DNA of 64,000 nt from Streptantibioticus parmotrematis (GCF_019890615.1 NZ_JAINVZ010000005.1:1-64000), one strand, 5' to 3'. Positions 1-9,080 are shown, numbered from the stretch's first letter. A program made the numbers and translations. The notes: a model not told the origin generated them from the sequence alone.

Positions 1-297
1 AGTGCGGCCGAAGGCGTCGGCCTTCTCCGCGCCGCCGCCGGATATCGCCACGCCCTTGATGTTGCCGTTGAGGTGCTCGTAGAGCGCGGCGCCCACTCCG
101 GCGATGACGAGGACCAGCACCGACGCGACGATGGCGAGGCGCTTGGGCCAGCTGCGGCGCTTGCGGCGGGACCGGTCGCGTCCGGGGGGACCGGAGCGGC
201 CCGACCGGTGTCCGGACGGCTGGGGCTGCCTGGCGTGCGGGACCGCCGCCCGGCCGCTCTTCGCCGACGCACCCCGGCGGTGCGATACCTCGGTCAT
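1..297 (-). CDS. LytR-CpsA-Psr (LCP) family protein, N-terminal part
   Basis: The reading frame stays open to the window edge, so only the first 99 codons are present. It starts ATG at 297. A basic, Arg/Ser/Gly-rich cytoplasmic tail of about 55 residues is followed by one hydrophobic segment (IVASVLVLVIAGVGAALY) and then YEHLNGNI and EKADAFGRT. That is the usual layout just before the LCP catalytic domain in streptomycetes. LCP proteins are membrane-anchored phosphotransferases that attach polymers such as teichoic acid or arabinogalactan to peptidoglycan outside the cell. The catalytic domain lies off the window, so the assignment rests on the N-terminal pattern alone. Confidence 0.7.
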   Translation of the reverse strand, partial: MTEVSHRRGASAKSGRAAVPHARQPQPSGHRSGRSGPPGRDRSRRKRRSWPKRLAIVASVLVLVIAGVGAALYEHLNGNIKGVAISGGGAEKADAFGRT

Positions 298-823
298 GCC
301 ACACCCTTACGCGATCGAGTCGAGCCCGGCGCCCCGGTCGGCGCCGACGGCACATGGCGACGCGACGGGGTCGCGTCTTCGTGTGCACCCCTGGTGGTAG
401 ACGACCGATCCAAGCCGAAGGTTGCACGGTTGCGCAAGGTATCGAGTATCTGTGGAGCGAGCGTGAGTCCGCTGTGAACAGCCCTGTCACGGCCCCTTCA
501 CAACGGGGCGTTTCCCACGCCGTACCCACGGCTGCCACTCGCGTGCGCGACCGGGGTCGCAGGCCCGCCGTGCCGGGAACGTGCCGCTCGTGCGGCGGAT
601 CGGGACCACGAAGTGTATGCGGGGAACGTGTGACGTCCGGCGAGACGAGCGCCACATCCCGAGGGGTGGTGCGGGTCCCCGCGACGTGCGACCACCGCGT
701 CATCGGCCCGCCCGTGGCCGGAACGGTGTCGTGTGAGATGGGCAACATCCCATCTGGCCGCCGCCCGTTATCGCCGCCGATGTGCCGATTGGCGACGTTG
801 CGGTGTGCGGGCGCGCGCTCTGC
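298..823. other. Intergenic region upstream of the LCP gene
   Basis: No convincing gene in this 526-bp gap. The open frames lack ribosome binding sites and recognisable protein sequence. It should contain the promoter of the minus-strand LCP gene and the 3' region of the diacylglycerol kinase gene. Confidence 0.5.
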
Positions 824-1705
824 TCAGGCCAGCAGCCGCAGCGCACCCGGCAGCACCCGCGCGGTCACCGGCAAGGCGGCGTCGACCTCGCCGTCGGCAC
901 CGTACGGCAGCGCGCGGTCCGCCTCGATGCGCACCTCGCGCCCGCGCAGGACCTCCACCTGCGGGCGCCGCACGTGACGGCCGTCCTTGAGTTCGTTCAT
1001 CACCGCGAAGAACAACGGGCGCGGCGCGTCGTGGATCACCACGACGTCCAGCAGCCCGTCGTCCACCGCGGCTCCGGGCGCGATCAGCCGGCCGAAGCCG
1101 TAGTAGCCGGAGTTGGCGGCCACCACGGTGTAGCCCTTGCGCCGGTACGTCGTGCCGTCGACCGTGACGCGGTAGTCCGCGGCGCGCCACATCGCCACCG
1201 CGCGCAGTCCGCCGAGGTAGTACGAGGCCGCCCCGCGCAGCAGCCGGGAGGCGTTGGCGTGTGCGTTGGCGACGGCGTCCACACCCGCGTAGACACTTCC
1301 GAGGACGGCGACGCGGTCGTGCGCCGCGGACTCCACCTCGATCGCGTCGACCTTCCTCGGCTCCCCGTGCAACAGCACCTGGGCCAGTGCCGCCGGATCG
1401 GTCGGCAGGCCGAGCGCCCGCGCGAAGTCGTTGCCACGTCCGGCCGGGACGATGCCGACCAGCGCGTCGGTCCCCGCCAGCGCCCCCGCCACGCAACCCG
1501 CCATACCGTCGCCGCCGACGCCCAGCACCACCCGGCCGCGTCCGGCGGCGTCGCGGGCCAGCTCGCGGGCGTGTTCCAGGCCCCGGCTGTACTCCACCTC
1601 GACCTCGGCGCCCGCCTCCCGCAGCAGCCGGGCGAGCGGGATGAGCGCCGCCGCGCCCTGGGACCCGCCCGCGGTGGGATTGACGACGGCGGTGAACTGT
1701 CGCAT
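824..1705 (-). CDS. Diacylglycerol kinase family lipid kinase
   Basis: 293 aa, starting ATG at 1705 with GGAG upstream. It matches the DAGK catalytic family (YegS/BmrU/Rv2252): N-terminal VVNPTAGG, then the nucleotide-binding GVGGDGM and GIVPAGRGNDFARALGLP, and a C-terminal beta-sandwich half containing DDGLLDVVVI. These enzymes phosphorylate diacylglycerol or related lipids at the inner membrane face. It lies 86 bp downstream of the AGPS-like flavoprotein on the same strand, the order of M. tuberculosis Rv2251-Rv2252. A role in phospholipid, ether-lipid or PIM-type lipid supply is inferred from that context. The lipid substrate cannot be read from the sequence. Confidence 0.88.
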   Translation of the reverse strand: MRQFTAVVNPTAGGSQGAAALIPLARLLREAGAEVEVEYSRGLEHARELARDAAGRGRVVLGVGGDGMAGCVAGALAGTDALVGIVPAGRGNDFARALGLPTDPAALAQVLLHGEPRKVDAIEVESAAHDRVAVLGSVYAGVDAVANAHANASRLLRGAASYYLGGLRAVAMWRAADYRVTVDGTTYRRKGYTVVAANSGYYGFGRLIAPGAAVDDGLLDVVVIHDAPRPLFFAVMNELKDGRHVRRPQVEVLRGREVRIEADRALPYGADGEVDAALPVTARVLPGALRLLA

Positions 1706-1791
1706 GGGGAAGCTCCGTTGGGGCTCGGCGGTGGACTTCACGGGTGTGGTGTGCTGGGGGCGGTCGGCGTCCGCCGGGGCGGGGGAGTGCG

Positions 1792-3384
1792 TCAGCGGTT
1801 GTAGAGCGGGGGCAGCAGGATGCCGGGGTTGAGGACGCCCGCCGGGTCCAGCCGGTCCTTGACCGCGTGCAGGATCTCCACCCCGAGCGGTCCGATCTCC
1901 CGCGCGTACCAGTCGCGGTGGTCGGTGCCGACGCCGTGGTGGTGGCTGATCGTGCCACCGGCCGCCAGGATCGCGTCGCACGCGGCGCGCTTCGCCGGTG
2001 CCCAGTGCGCCACCGGGTCCTCGCCCTGCGCGGAGACCACCGTGAAGTACAGCGACGCGCCGGCTCCGTAGACGTGGCTGACGTGGCACATCACCAGCGG
2101 TGGCGTGCCCGCGCCGGTGAGCGTGTCGGTGAGCGCCGTGCGCACCGCCTCGTACAGCTCCGGGACGCGCGACCAGACCGCCGCCGTCTCCAGCGTCTCG
2201 GCGAACGCCCCGGCGTCCAGCAGCGCGTCGCGCAGGTAGGGCGCCGAGAAGCGGCCGTTCGCCCACTTCGCGCCCGGCTCCTCGCCCAGGAACTCGCCGC
2301 CCGCCGCCCGCAGCACGGCCCGGGCGCCCTCCCTGCGCTGCGCGACCTGAGCCGCGGTGCCCTCGTACCCGGCGATCGCCAGGCAGCCCGCGTCCGACGA
2401 CAGGCCGCCGCCGATGGCGTCCGGGTCGGCCAGGCCGATCAGCGTCTCGGCCTCGTCGGACAGCCGCAGCACGGTCGGCGACGGGCCGTCCTGCGCCAGC
2501 CGCCGCAGCGCCGCCTGCCCGTCGGCGAACGAGGCGAAGCGCCACCCCTCGTACACCTTCACCTCCGGCACCGGGCTCACTCGGACCGTGACCGAGGTGA
2601 TGACGCCGAACGCGCCCTCGGAACCCAGCACCAGTTGCCGCAGGTCGGGCCCGGCCGCCGAGCGCGGCGCCCGCCCGATGTCCAACGTGCCCTGCGGAGT
2701 GGCGACCTGGAGGGAGACGACCATGTCGTCGAAGCGGCCGTAGCCCGCCGAGGCCTGGCCGCTGGAGCGGGCCGCGGCGAAGCCGCCGATCGTCGCCCAC
2801 TCGAAGGACTGCGGGAAGTGGCCCAGGGTGAAGCCGTGTTCGGCGAGCAGTTCCTCGGCGCGGGGCCCGCGCAGGCCGGGCTGGAGCACGGCGGTGCGCG
2901 AGACCGGGTCCACGTCCAGCAGGCCGTCCAGCCGCCGCAGGTCGAGCGCGACGAAGCCGTCGTGGGCGCGCGGTGCCAAGCCGCCGACGACCGAGGTGCC
3001 GCCGCCGAACGGGACGACCGCGACGCGGAGTTCCGCGCAGGCCCGCAGGATCGCGAGCACCTCGTCGTGGGACGCGGGCAGCACCACGGCGTCCGGTGCG
3101 TCGGCCACCGAACCGGTGCGGATGCGCAGCAGGTCCGGGGTGGACTTGCCCCGGGTGTGCCGCACCCGGCTGACGTCGTCGGTGCGCACGTGGGTCTCGC
3201 CGACCGCGTCACGCAGCGCGTCGAGCGCCTTGGCGGACAGACGGCACGGCGCGGGCTCGACCGCCTCCAGGGGCTTGGGCGCCGCCTGCCGCGGCCGGAC
3301 ACCCAGCAGGTCGCGCAGCAGTCCCACCACCGAATCCGGCAGCGGAGTGGCCTTGGCGGGGTCGCCCCATCCGCTCCACAGCAT
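1792..3384 (-). CDS. FAD-binding oxidase, alkyl-DHAP synthase (AGPS)-like
   Basis: 530 aa from ATG 3384 (MLWSGWGDP, the typical start); in-frame GTGs run up to 3408. The N-terminal PCMH-type FAD domain carries VVPFGGGTSVVGGL, and the C-terminal oxidase domain has the HHHG motif characteristic of alkyldihydroxyacetonephosphate synthases, ending in LNPGILLPP. In eukaryotes AGPS swaps the acyl chain of acyl-DHAP for a fatty alcohol to make ether lipids. The actinobacterial homologue (Rv2251 type) has no proven reaction. Its neighbours glpD (which makes DHAP) and a lipid kinase fit a glycerolipid role. It is divergent from the TetR gene across about 100 bp. Confidence 0.85.
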   Translation of the reverse strand: MLWSGWGDPAKATPLPDSVVGLLRDLLGVRPRQAAPKPLEAVEPAPCRLSAKALDALRDAVGETHVRTDDVSRVRHTRGKSTPDLLRIRTGSVADAPDAVVLPASHDEVLAILRACAELRVAVVPFGGGTSVVGGLAPRAHDGFVALDLRRLDGLLDVDPVSRTAVLQPGLRGPRAEELLAEHGFTLGHFPQSFEWATIGGFAAARSSGQASAGYGRFDDMVVSLQVATPQGTLDIGRAPRSAAGPDLRQLVLGSEGAFGVITSVTVRVSPVPEVKVYEGWRFASFADGQAALRRLAQDGPSPTVLRLSDEAETLIGLADPDAIGGGLSSDAGCLAIAGYEGTAAQVAQRREGARAVLRAAGGEFLGEEPGAKWANGRFSAPYLRDALLDAGAFAETLETAAVWSRVPELYEAVRTALTDTLTGAGTPPLVMCHVSHVYGAGASLYFTVVSAQGEDPVAHWAPAKRAACDAILAAGGTISHHHGVGTDHRDWYAREIGPLGVEILHAVKDRLDPAGVLNPGILLPPLYNR

Positions 3385-3473
3385 GTCCTCAGCGCCCACC
3401 TGCACCACCCGCTCCGTCGCGCCGCCCGGCGACCGCGCGGCGTGGGCCGCCGCTTGCCGCCGTCATCTCGTTC

Positions 3474-3488
3474 GTTACACTGTTACAC
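3474..3488 (+). promoter_or_regulatory. Leaderless promoter and direct repeat before the TetR gene
   Basis: GTTACAC occurs twice (3474-3480 and 3482-3488) separated by one base, and the second copy touches the TetR ATG. TACACT at 3477-3482 fits a -10 hexamer ending 6 nt before the ATG. There is no room for a Shine-Dalgarno, so the mRNA is probably leaderless. The repeat may also be the autoregulatory TetR site. Confidence 0.45.
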
Positions 3489-4085
3489 ATGACGCCTATT
3501 CGTCACAACAGCCGGGACGACGCCGTGCTGGACGCGGCCCGCGACTGCGTACTCGCCGTGGGCGTGCGCCGCACCACCCTCACCGACGTGGCGCGCCGGG
3601 CCGGGGTCTCCCGGATGACGATCTACCGGCGCTGGCCCGACGTGCGGGCACTGGTCGGTGACGTCATGACGCGTGAGTGGGTGGCCGTCGCGCTCGGCGC
3701 GGCGCCCGAACCCGACAGTGCGGTGCCGGTGCGCGCCCAGCTCGTCGAGGGCCTGGTCGAGGGCCTGCGCGCGTTCCGCGAGCACCCGCTGCTGCGCAAG
3801 ATCCTCGACGTCGATCCCGAACTGCTGCTGCCCTATCTGGTCGACCGGCGTGGCGCCAGCCAGAACGCGCTGCTGGAGGTCCTGATCGACGCGGTGCGAC
3901 GGGGGCACGAGGACGGCTCGGTGCGCGCCGACCACCCGGTGCGGCAGGCCCGTTCCGTCCTGCTGGTGGTGCAGTCCTTCGCGCTGTCGCTGCGGACGAT
4001 GACCGACGACGCCGACCCCGAACTCGCCGAAGCCGCCTTCCACGACGAACTGCGGCACATCCTGGAGAGGACCCTCGCCCCATGA
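3489..4085 (+). CDS. TetR family transcriptional regulator (Rv2250c-like position)
   Basis: 198 aa. The N-terminal helix-turn-helix is clear: TTLTDVARRAGVSRMTIYRRW at about residues 29-49. The ligand-binding half is all-helical and less conserved. It starts ATG at 3489 with no ribosome binding site. Its stop overlaps the glpD start (ATGA), so the two are translationally coupled. It is divergent from the AGPS-like and lipid-kinase genes and probably represses both arms. The inducer is unknown; a lipid or acyl ligand is an inference from the neighbours. Confidence 0.88.
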   Translation: MTPIRHNSRDDAVLDAARDCVLAVGVRRTTLTDVARRAGVSRMTIYRRWPDVRALVGDVMTREWVAVALGAAPEPDSAVPVRAQLVEGLVEGLRAFREHPLLRKILDVDPELLLPYLVDRRGASQNALLEVLIDAVRRGHEDGSVRADHPVRQARSVLLVVQSFALSLRTMTDDADPELAEAAFHDELRHILERTLAP

Positions 4086-5668
4086 GCGCCAACCTCGACG
4101 CCGACGCCCGCCTCCTGCCGCACTCCCTCACCGCGGGCCGCCGCGCCCGCGAACTGTCCCGGCTCGGCGACGGGGCCACGGTGGACGTGCTGGTCGTCGG
4201 GCTCGGCGTGACCGGCGCCGGGGTCGCCCTCGACGCCGCCGCGCGCGGCCTGAGCGTCGCCGCGATCGACGCCCACGACCTGGCGTTCGGCACCTCCCGC
4301 TTCAGCTCCAAGCTGGTCCACGGCGGCCTGCGCTACCTGGCCTCCGGACAACTGGACGTGGCACACGAGAGCGCGGTGGAACGCGGCGTGCTGATGGAAC
4401 GCACCGCCCCCCACCTGGTGCGCGCCCAGCCGTTCGTGCTGCCGCTGACCCGGCTGACCGGGCACCGCGGCGCCGCGCTCGCCGCCGCGGGACTGCGCGC
4501 CGGCGACCTGCTGCGCCTCGCGGCCGGCACCCGGCGCGGCACGCTGCCCGGGCCGCGGCGGCTGTCGGCGGTCGAGACGCTGCGCGCCGCCCCGGTGCTG
4601 CGGCCGTACGGGCTGCGCGGCTCCCTGCTGTCCTGGGACGGCCAACTCGCCGACGACGCCCGCCTGGTGACCGCGATCGCCCGCACCGCGGCGGGGCTGG
4701 GGGCCGGCATCCTGACCCGGGTACGGGCGCTGTCCGTCGGCGGCTCCGGAGCGCGGGTGCGCGACGAGACGACCGGCCAGGAACTCACCGTCAAGGCGCG
4801 CGCCGTCGTCAACGCCACCGGCGTGTGGGCCGACCGGCTCGTCGGCGACATCCGGCTGCGGCCCTCCCGCGGCACCCACCTCGTGCTGCGCGCCGAGAGC
4901 CTCGCGGGCCTGACCACCGGACTGCACCTGCCCATCCCCGGCGAGACCAGCCGCTTCGTGCTCGTGCTGCCGCAGGGCGACGGCCGGGTCTACGTCGGCC
5001 TCACCGACGAGCCGGTCGACGGGCCGGTCCCGGACGTGCCCGAGGTGCCCGAGTCCGACATCGGCTTCCTGCTCGACATCCTGGGCACCGCCCTGGACGC
5101 CCCGGTCCACCGGCGCGACGTGGTCGGCGCGTTCGCCGGGCTGCGACCGCTGCTCGACACCTCGGGCGACGGCACCGCCCGCACCAGCGACATCTCCCGC
5201 AAGCACGCCGTCCTCACCTCGCCCGAAGGCGTCGTGACCGTCGTCGGCGGCAAGCTGACGACCTATCGGCGGATGGCCCAGGACGCGGTGGACGCCGCGG
5301 TGGCCGCACGCGGCCTGACCGCCGGGCCGTGCCGCACCACCCGGCTGCCGCTGGTCGGCGCGGCCTCCCCGGTGACGCTGGCCGGACTGCCCGCGCCGCG
5401 CCGCCTCGTCGCCCGCTACGGCACCGAGGCCCCGGCGATCCGGGCGCTGGGCGACGCCGACCCGTCGCTGCGCGAGCCGGTCGCCTCCGGCAGCGACGTC
5501 ACCCGCGCCGAGCTGCTGTGGGCGGTACGGCACGAAGGCGCCCTCGACGAGGCCGACCTGCTCGACCGCCGCACCCGCGTCGGCCTGGTCCCCGCCGACC
5601 GCGCCGAGGCGCTGTCCGCCGCACGCGAGGCGCTGGCCGCCGGGGCGGAGTCGCGCGCCGGAGCGTGA
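4082..5668 (+). CDS. glpD: Glycerol-3-phosphate dehydrogenase/oxidase
   Basis: 528 aa, ATG 4082, overlapping the TetR stop by 4 bp. It has an N-terminal Rossmann FAD motif (GLGVTGAGVALDAAARG), the family signature GTSRFSSKLVHGGLRYL, and late in the chain VVGGKLTTYRRMAQDA followed by the C-terminal helical domain. It oxidises sn-glycerol 3-phosphate to DHAP with FAD at the membrane, passing electrons to quinone. DHAP is also the backbone for ether-lipid synthesis, which connects it with the divergent AGPS-like gene. The length is near the usual 520-580 residues. Its position equals glpD1 (Rv2249c) in the mycobacterial cluster. Confidence 0.93.
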   Translation: MSANLDADARLLPHSLTAGRRARELSRLGDGATVDVLVVGLGVTGAGVALDAAARGLSVAAIDAHDLAFGTSRFSSKLVHGGLRYLASGQLDVAHESAVERGVLMERTAPHLVRAQPFVLPLTRLTGHRGAALAAAGLRAGDLLRLAAGTRRGTLPGPRRLSAVETLRAAPVLRPYGLRGSLLSWDGQLADDARLVTAIARTAAGLGAGILTRVRALSVGGSGARVRDETTGQELTVKARAVVNATGVWADRLVGDIRLRPSRGTHLVLRAESLAGLTTGLHLPIPGETSRFVLVLPQGDGRVYVGLTDEPVDGPVPDVPEVPESDIGFLLDILGTALDAPVHRRDVVGAFAGLRPLLDTSGDGTARTSDISRKHAVLTSPEGVVTVVGGKLTTYRRMAQDAVDAAVAARGLTAGPCRTTRLPLVGAASPVTLAGLPAPRRLVARYGTEAPAIRALGDADPSLREPVASGSDVTRAELLWAVRHEGALDEADLLDRRTRVGLVPADRAEALSAAREALAAGAESRAGA

Positions 5669-5984
5669 AGGGGACGCGGGACGTGAAAGGGGAGCGGGAC
5701 GCGGCGAGCGTTGCGGACGTACGGCACGTGCGGGAGGTGGCGGGCCCGGCGGACATGCGGGACGCGGCAGACGTGCGGGCGTCAATCCGTACGCCGTTCG
5801 GGCGGTCCGCCGTTCGGAGGGATCGCGTCGCGGCACACGCGCCGCGGCGACCGGTCGCCGCACGCCGTCGCGCGTGTCGCGTTCGCGGCATTACCGGCCC
5901 TTTCGGTTAGCTTGCGGAGGCGGTGCGGCCGCCGGGCCGGACGCACCGCGTCCGCCCACCGCCCCCGCTACCGAAGGCGCCGAC
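5669..5984. other. Intergenic region between glpD and the S53 peptidase gene
   Basis: No gene recognised. The first part contains loose repeats of a gcggacgt-like word. The last part carries GAAGG at 5973-5977, the ribosome binding site of the downstream GTG start. Confidence 0.4.
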
Positions 5985-7202
5985 GTGTCCGCATCCCGTT
6001 CCACCCGCCGGCTGTGCCACGCCGCAGCCGCAGTCGTCTCGGCCCTCGCGCTCACCGCGACCGGTCCCACCGCCGCCCAGGCCCGCCCCTCGGGCCCGGT
6101 CGCCAAGCGCCTGTGTTCGCAAGGTGGCCGCCCCGGCGTCATGGCCTGTACGGCGCTGGCCCGCACCGACGTCACCGTCAAGGCGATGCTGGGACCCGGG
6201 GTCAGCCCCGGCGGCTTCGGGCCGGCCGACCTGCGCGCCGCCTACGGGCTGCCCGCGGACGGCGGGTCCGGCCAGACCGTCGCCATCGTGGACGCCTACG
6301 ACGACCCCAACGCGGAGAAGGACCTGACCGCCTACCGCAAGCAGTTCGGCCTGCCGGAGTGCACGACGGCGAGCGGCTGCCTGCGCAAGACCGACCAGAC
6401 CGGCGGGACCACCTACCCCGAGGGCAACTCCGGCTGGGCCGGGGAGATCTCCCTCGACCTCGACATGGTCTCCGCCGTCGCGCCCAGCGCCCACATCCTG
6501 CTCGTCGAGGCCAAGTCCGCCGACCTCGACGACCTGGGCGCCGCCGAGAACGAGGCCGTCGCACTCGGCGCCAAGTACGTCTCCAACAGCTACGGCGGCG
6601 GCGAGACCTCCTCGGAGACCGCCGCGGACGCCAAGTACTTCCGGCACCCCGGCGTCGCCATCACCGCGGCCTCCGGTGACTCCGGCTACGGCACGCAGTA
6701 CCCGGCGGCCTCCCCCGACGTGGTGGCGGTCGGCGGCACCAGCCTCAAGCGCGGGCCCGACACCCGGGGCTGGACGGAGGCCGCGTGGGGCGGCACCAAG
6801 GCCGGGCAGGGCGCCGGCGCGGGCTGCTCGGCGTACGAGCCCAAGCCGTCCTGGCAGCACGACAGCGGCTGCGCCCGGCGCACCATCGCGGACGTCTCCG
6901 CGGTCGCCGACCCGGCCACCGGCGTCGCCGTCTACGACACGTACCAGGCGGGCGGCTGGAACGTCTACGGCGGCACCAGCGTCTCCGCGCCGCTGATCGC
7001 CGCCGTCTACGCGCTCGCCGGCCCGCCGAGCGCCAACAGCTCGCCCGCGTCGTTCCCGTACGCGCACGCCTCGGCGCTCAACGACATCACCACCGGCTCC
7101 GACGGCACCTGCACGCCCGCCTACCTGTGCACGGCGGGACCGGGCTACGACGGCCCCACCGGCCTCGGCACGCCGAACGGCACCACGGCGTTCACCGGCT
7201 GA
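5985..7202 (+). CDS. Secreted S53 (sedolisin-type) serine-carboxyl peptidase
   Basis: 405 aa from GTG 5985, preceded by GAAGG at 7-nt spacing; an upstream in-frame ATG at 5874 lacks a site. The signal peptide ends near AQA (residue 33). The S53 triad is visible: Glu154 and Asp158 in GEISLDLD, and Ser332 in GGTSVSAP. The oxyanion-hole Asp is Asp232 in SGDSGYG. The usual long inhibitory prodomain is absent or very short. Several cysteine pairs (QGG..MAC, PECTTASGC, CTPAYLC) suggest disulfides. It probably acts as an extracellular acidic-range endopeptidase. It stands alone, convergent with the next gene over a 15-bp inverted repeat. Confidence 0.88.
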   Translation: MSASRSTRRLCHAAAAVVSALALTATGPTAAQARPSGPVAKRLCSQGGRPGVMACTALARTDVTVKAMLGPGVSPGGFGPADLRAAYGLPADGGSGQTVAIVDAYDDPNAEKDLTAYRKQFGLPECTTASGCLRKTDQTGGTTYPEGNSGWAGEISLDLDMVSAVAPSAHILLVEAKSADLDDLGAAENEAVALGAKYVSNSYGGGETSSETAADAKYFRHPGVAITAASGDSGYGTQYPAASPDVVAVGGTSLKRGPDTRGWTEAAWGGTKAGQGAGAGCSAYEPKPSWQHDSGCARRTIADVSAVADPATGVAVYDTYQAGGWNVYGGTSVSAPLIAAVYALAGPPSANSSPASFPYAHASALNDITTGSDGTCTPAYLCTAGPGYDGPTGLGTPNGTTAFTG

Positions 7203-7212
7203 CGGCCCGTCC

Positions 7213-7269
7213 GGCACTGGTGACCGGCGGCCGGTCGACCGAGCCGTCCTGCCACCGGTCACCAGTGCC
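7213..7269. terminator. Bidirectional terminator, 15-bp perfect stem
   Basis: GGCACTGGTGACCGG (7213-7227) pairs perfectly with 7255-7269 over a 27-nt loop, between convergent genes. The right arm covers the stop codon of the minus-strand gene. Confidence 0.7.
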
Positions 7270-8710
7270 GTGCCCGGGGGGACGCACTCGGCGCGGGACG
7301 CGGTGAACCGCCCAGCGGGGCCAGGGTCGCGCCGGTGGCCACGCCGTTGGCGTCCGTGGTGACGGTGACGGGGTCGGGGACACCCAGCAGCGCGCCGCAG
7401 CCGAGGTTGGTGAACGACTGGCCGGCGCGCAGGGCGAGGAACGCGAAGAGGTTGGCGGCCGTCCCGGCGTCCGCCGAAGGCGCGGCGGACAGCAGCGCGC
7501 GGTCGCGGAAGACCCGCTGGACGCCCGCGGGGTCGCCGAACATCCTGCGGCAGTAGGCGGCGCCGTCGCCGTGGTCGGTCGCGTCGAGCGGGGGCTGGCC
7601 CACCCCGGCCCGGTACAGGTTCGTCTTGGTCGTGCTCGGCCTCGTGCCCCTCAGCGTCATCGGGTCGTCGAGCGGGACCAGGGCGACCGGCGCCCGCTGC
7701 CCTGCCGCCGCCGACAACTCGTCCAGCGGCAGCGCGGCGCTGGGCTGCCCGTCGCTGGACTGGTCCGGCGCGGTGGGCGGGGTGCAGCCCAGCGCCGGGT
7801 CGACGAACTGGGCGAGCAGCAGGTTGTCGCTGCCGTTCGCCAGGTCCGTGGCGTGGGGGAGTGCGGCGTGCCCGGCGGCGTCGTTCTGCGCGATCCGGCC
7901 GTGGCCGTCGGCGAGGTAGTGGGTCACCACGTTGTCGCTCTGGTCCTGGTCCACCACCGAGAAGTCCCGTGTGGTCGGACACGGCATGCCGTCCTTCGCC
8001 GTCCCCAGCGCGGGCAGCTTCAACTGCTTCGCCGCGATACGGGCGCCTGCGGCCTTGAAGAACGCGGGTGCGTCGCAGTAGGCGAACTGGCCGAAGAGCG
8101 AACCGTTCAGGCCACCCACGCATTTGGCGCTCGTGAGCGCACGGGTGCCGGAGGCCGAACGCAGGGTCAGATCGGTGCCGTTGAACCCGAACCAGATGCC
8201 CACCGTGGAGCCGGCCGGCACCGTGGCGGGGGCGGGCGGCGCTCCCGGCCTGCGGCCCGCGTCGGTCACCAGCGGGTCGTAGAGCGTGAGGCCGCCGGAC
8301 TTCGTCAGGACCGCCGCCTCGACGAACGCCGACTGCGCGGGGTTCGCCTCGTGACAGGGGCCCTGCGCCGGGTCGGTGGCGGTCAGCCGGTAGGGCGTCG
8401 CGAGCCCCTTGGCGGTGAGCGGGTCCGCCGGGACGACGAGGGTGCAGTCGGGGTTCGGCTGCGGCGGGGAGCTGCGGGTCGGCGCGAGCCGCGCGGGGGA
8501 GCCGTGGGCCGACGCCGCAGGGCCCGCCGCGTCCTGGGAGGCGAACACGGTCCCGGCGATCCCGCCCATGAGCAGCGGCAGTCCGGCCAGGGTCAGCGTG
8601 AGTTTCGACAGCCGCCGCCGCAGGACCCTGCGCCGTCGAAGGCGCTGTCGCGGGTGCCGCCGCAGGTGCCGTCGCGGCTGCCCGCGCCCGTCGTCGCGCT
8701 CGTGTGCCAT
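7259..8710 (-). CDS. Exported or membrane-anchored protein of unknown function
   Basis: 483 aa, ATG 8710. The N-terminal 34 residues are extremely Arg-rich, followed by one hydrophobic segment (LTLTLAGLPLLMGGIAGTVFA), which gives a Sec/Tat-like signal or a type II anchor. The mature part has paired cysteines and motifs such as CTLVVPADPLTAKGLATPY, GPCHEANPAQSAFVEA and VGIWFGFNGTDLTL. I recognise this only as a hypothetical-protein family; it shows no catalytic motif. The C-terminal tail is Pro/Ser/Arg-rich. It stands alone. A cell-surface or extracellular function is likely, but nothing more can be said. Confidence 0.75.
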   Translation of the reverse strand: MAHERDDGRGQPRRHLRRHPRQRLRRRRVLRRRLSKLTLTLAGLPLLMGGIAGTVFASQDAAGPAASAHGSPARLAPTRSSPPQPNPDCTLVVPADPLTAKGLATPYRLTATDPAQGPCHEANPAQSAFVEAAVLTKSGGLTLYDPLVTDAGRRPGAPPAPATVPAGSTVGIWFGFNGTDLTLRSASGTRALTSAKCVGGLNGSLFGQFAYCDAPAFFKAAGARIAAKQLKLPALGTAKDGMPCPTTRDFSVVDQDQSDNVVTHYLADGHGRIAQNDAAGHAALPHATDLANGSDNLLLAQFVDPALGCTPPTAPDQSSDGQPSAALPLDELSAAAGQRAPVALVPLDDPMTLRGTRPSTTKTNLYRAGVGQPPLDATDHGDGAAYCRRMFGDPAGVQRVFRDRALLSAAPSADAGTAANLFAFLALRAGQSFTNLGCGALLGVPDPVTVTTDANGVATGATLAPLGGSPRPAPSASPRARHW

Positions 8711-9080
8711 GAGTGACCTCGTCCCGTAGTCAACGCGTGCACGTCAACCTCCTTACGGGTGCGGCGGGTGGGGCGTTCAGCGACTCTCGACGGCGGGCGG
8801 GGTGTGCGCCGGTCGCTGGTGGCGGTGCGAGGCGCGCCGGTCGCTCGGCGCCCTGAGAATCATTCGAACTGTGCGAGGGCTCAATGCCCTTGCGGGACAA
8901 GCGATACGACACCAATGGGTGAATTGTGCGATTAATGCGTTTGTCTTCGGTCTGTCTAGATTCCGTAACGTCTGCGGCGTTTCCCCCGTGGAGGCGGTGG
9001 CGCGGGTGCATCGTGATGCGTGCCCGGCCGGAAACGGCCCGGGAATCCGCATCACAGCAACTCGAAAGGCACGATGCTTT
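8711..9080. other. Divergent intergenic region with promoter(s)
   Basis: This 370-bp gap separates divergent genes. The stretch 8855-8975 is clearly less GC-rich than its surroundings, as expected for promoter DNA. AAAGG at 9065-9069 precedes the ATG at 9081. No other gene is supported. Confidence 0.45.

Noticed and set aside
768-3492. Very long open frames antisense to or overlapping the lipid-kinase and AGPS-like genes
   Set aside because: They are Arg/Pro/Gly-rich mirror translations caused by high GC. The real genes have motifs, starts and stops that account for the region.
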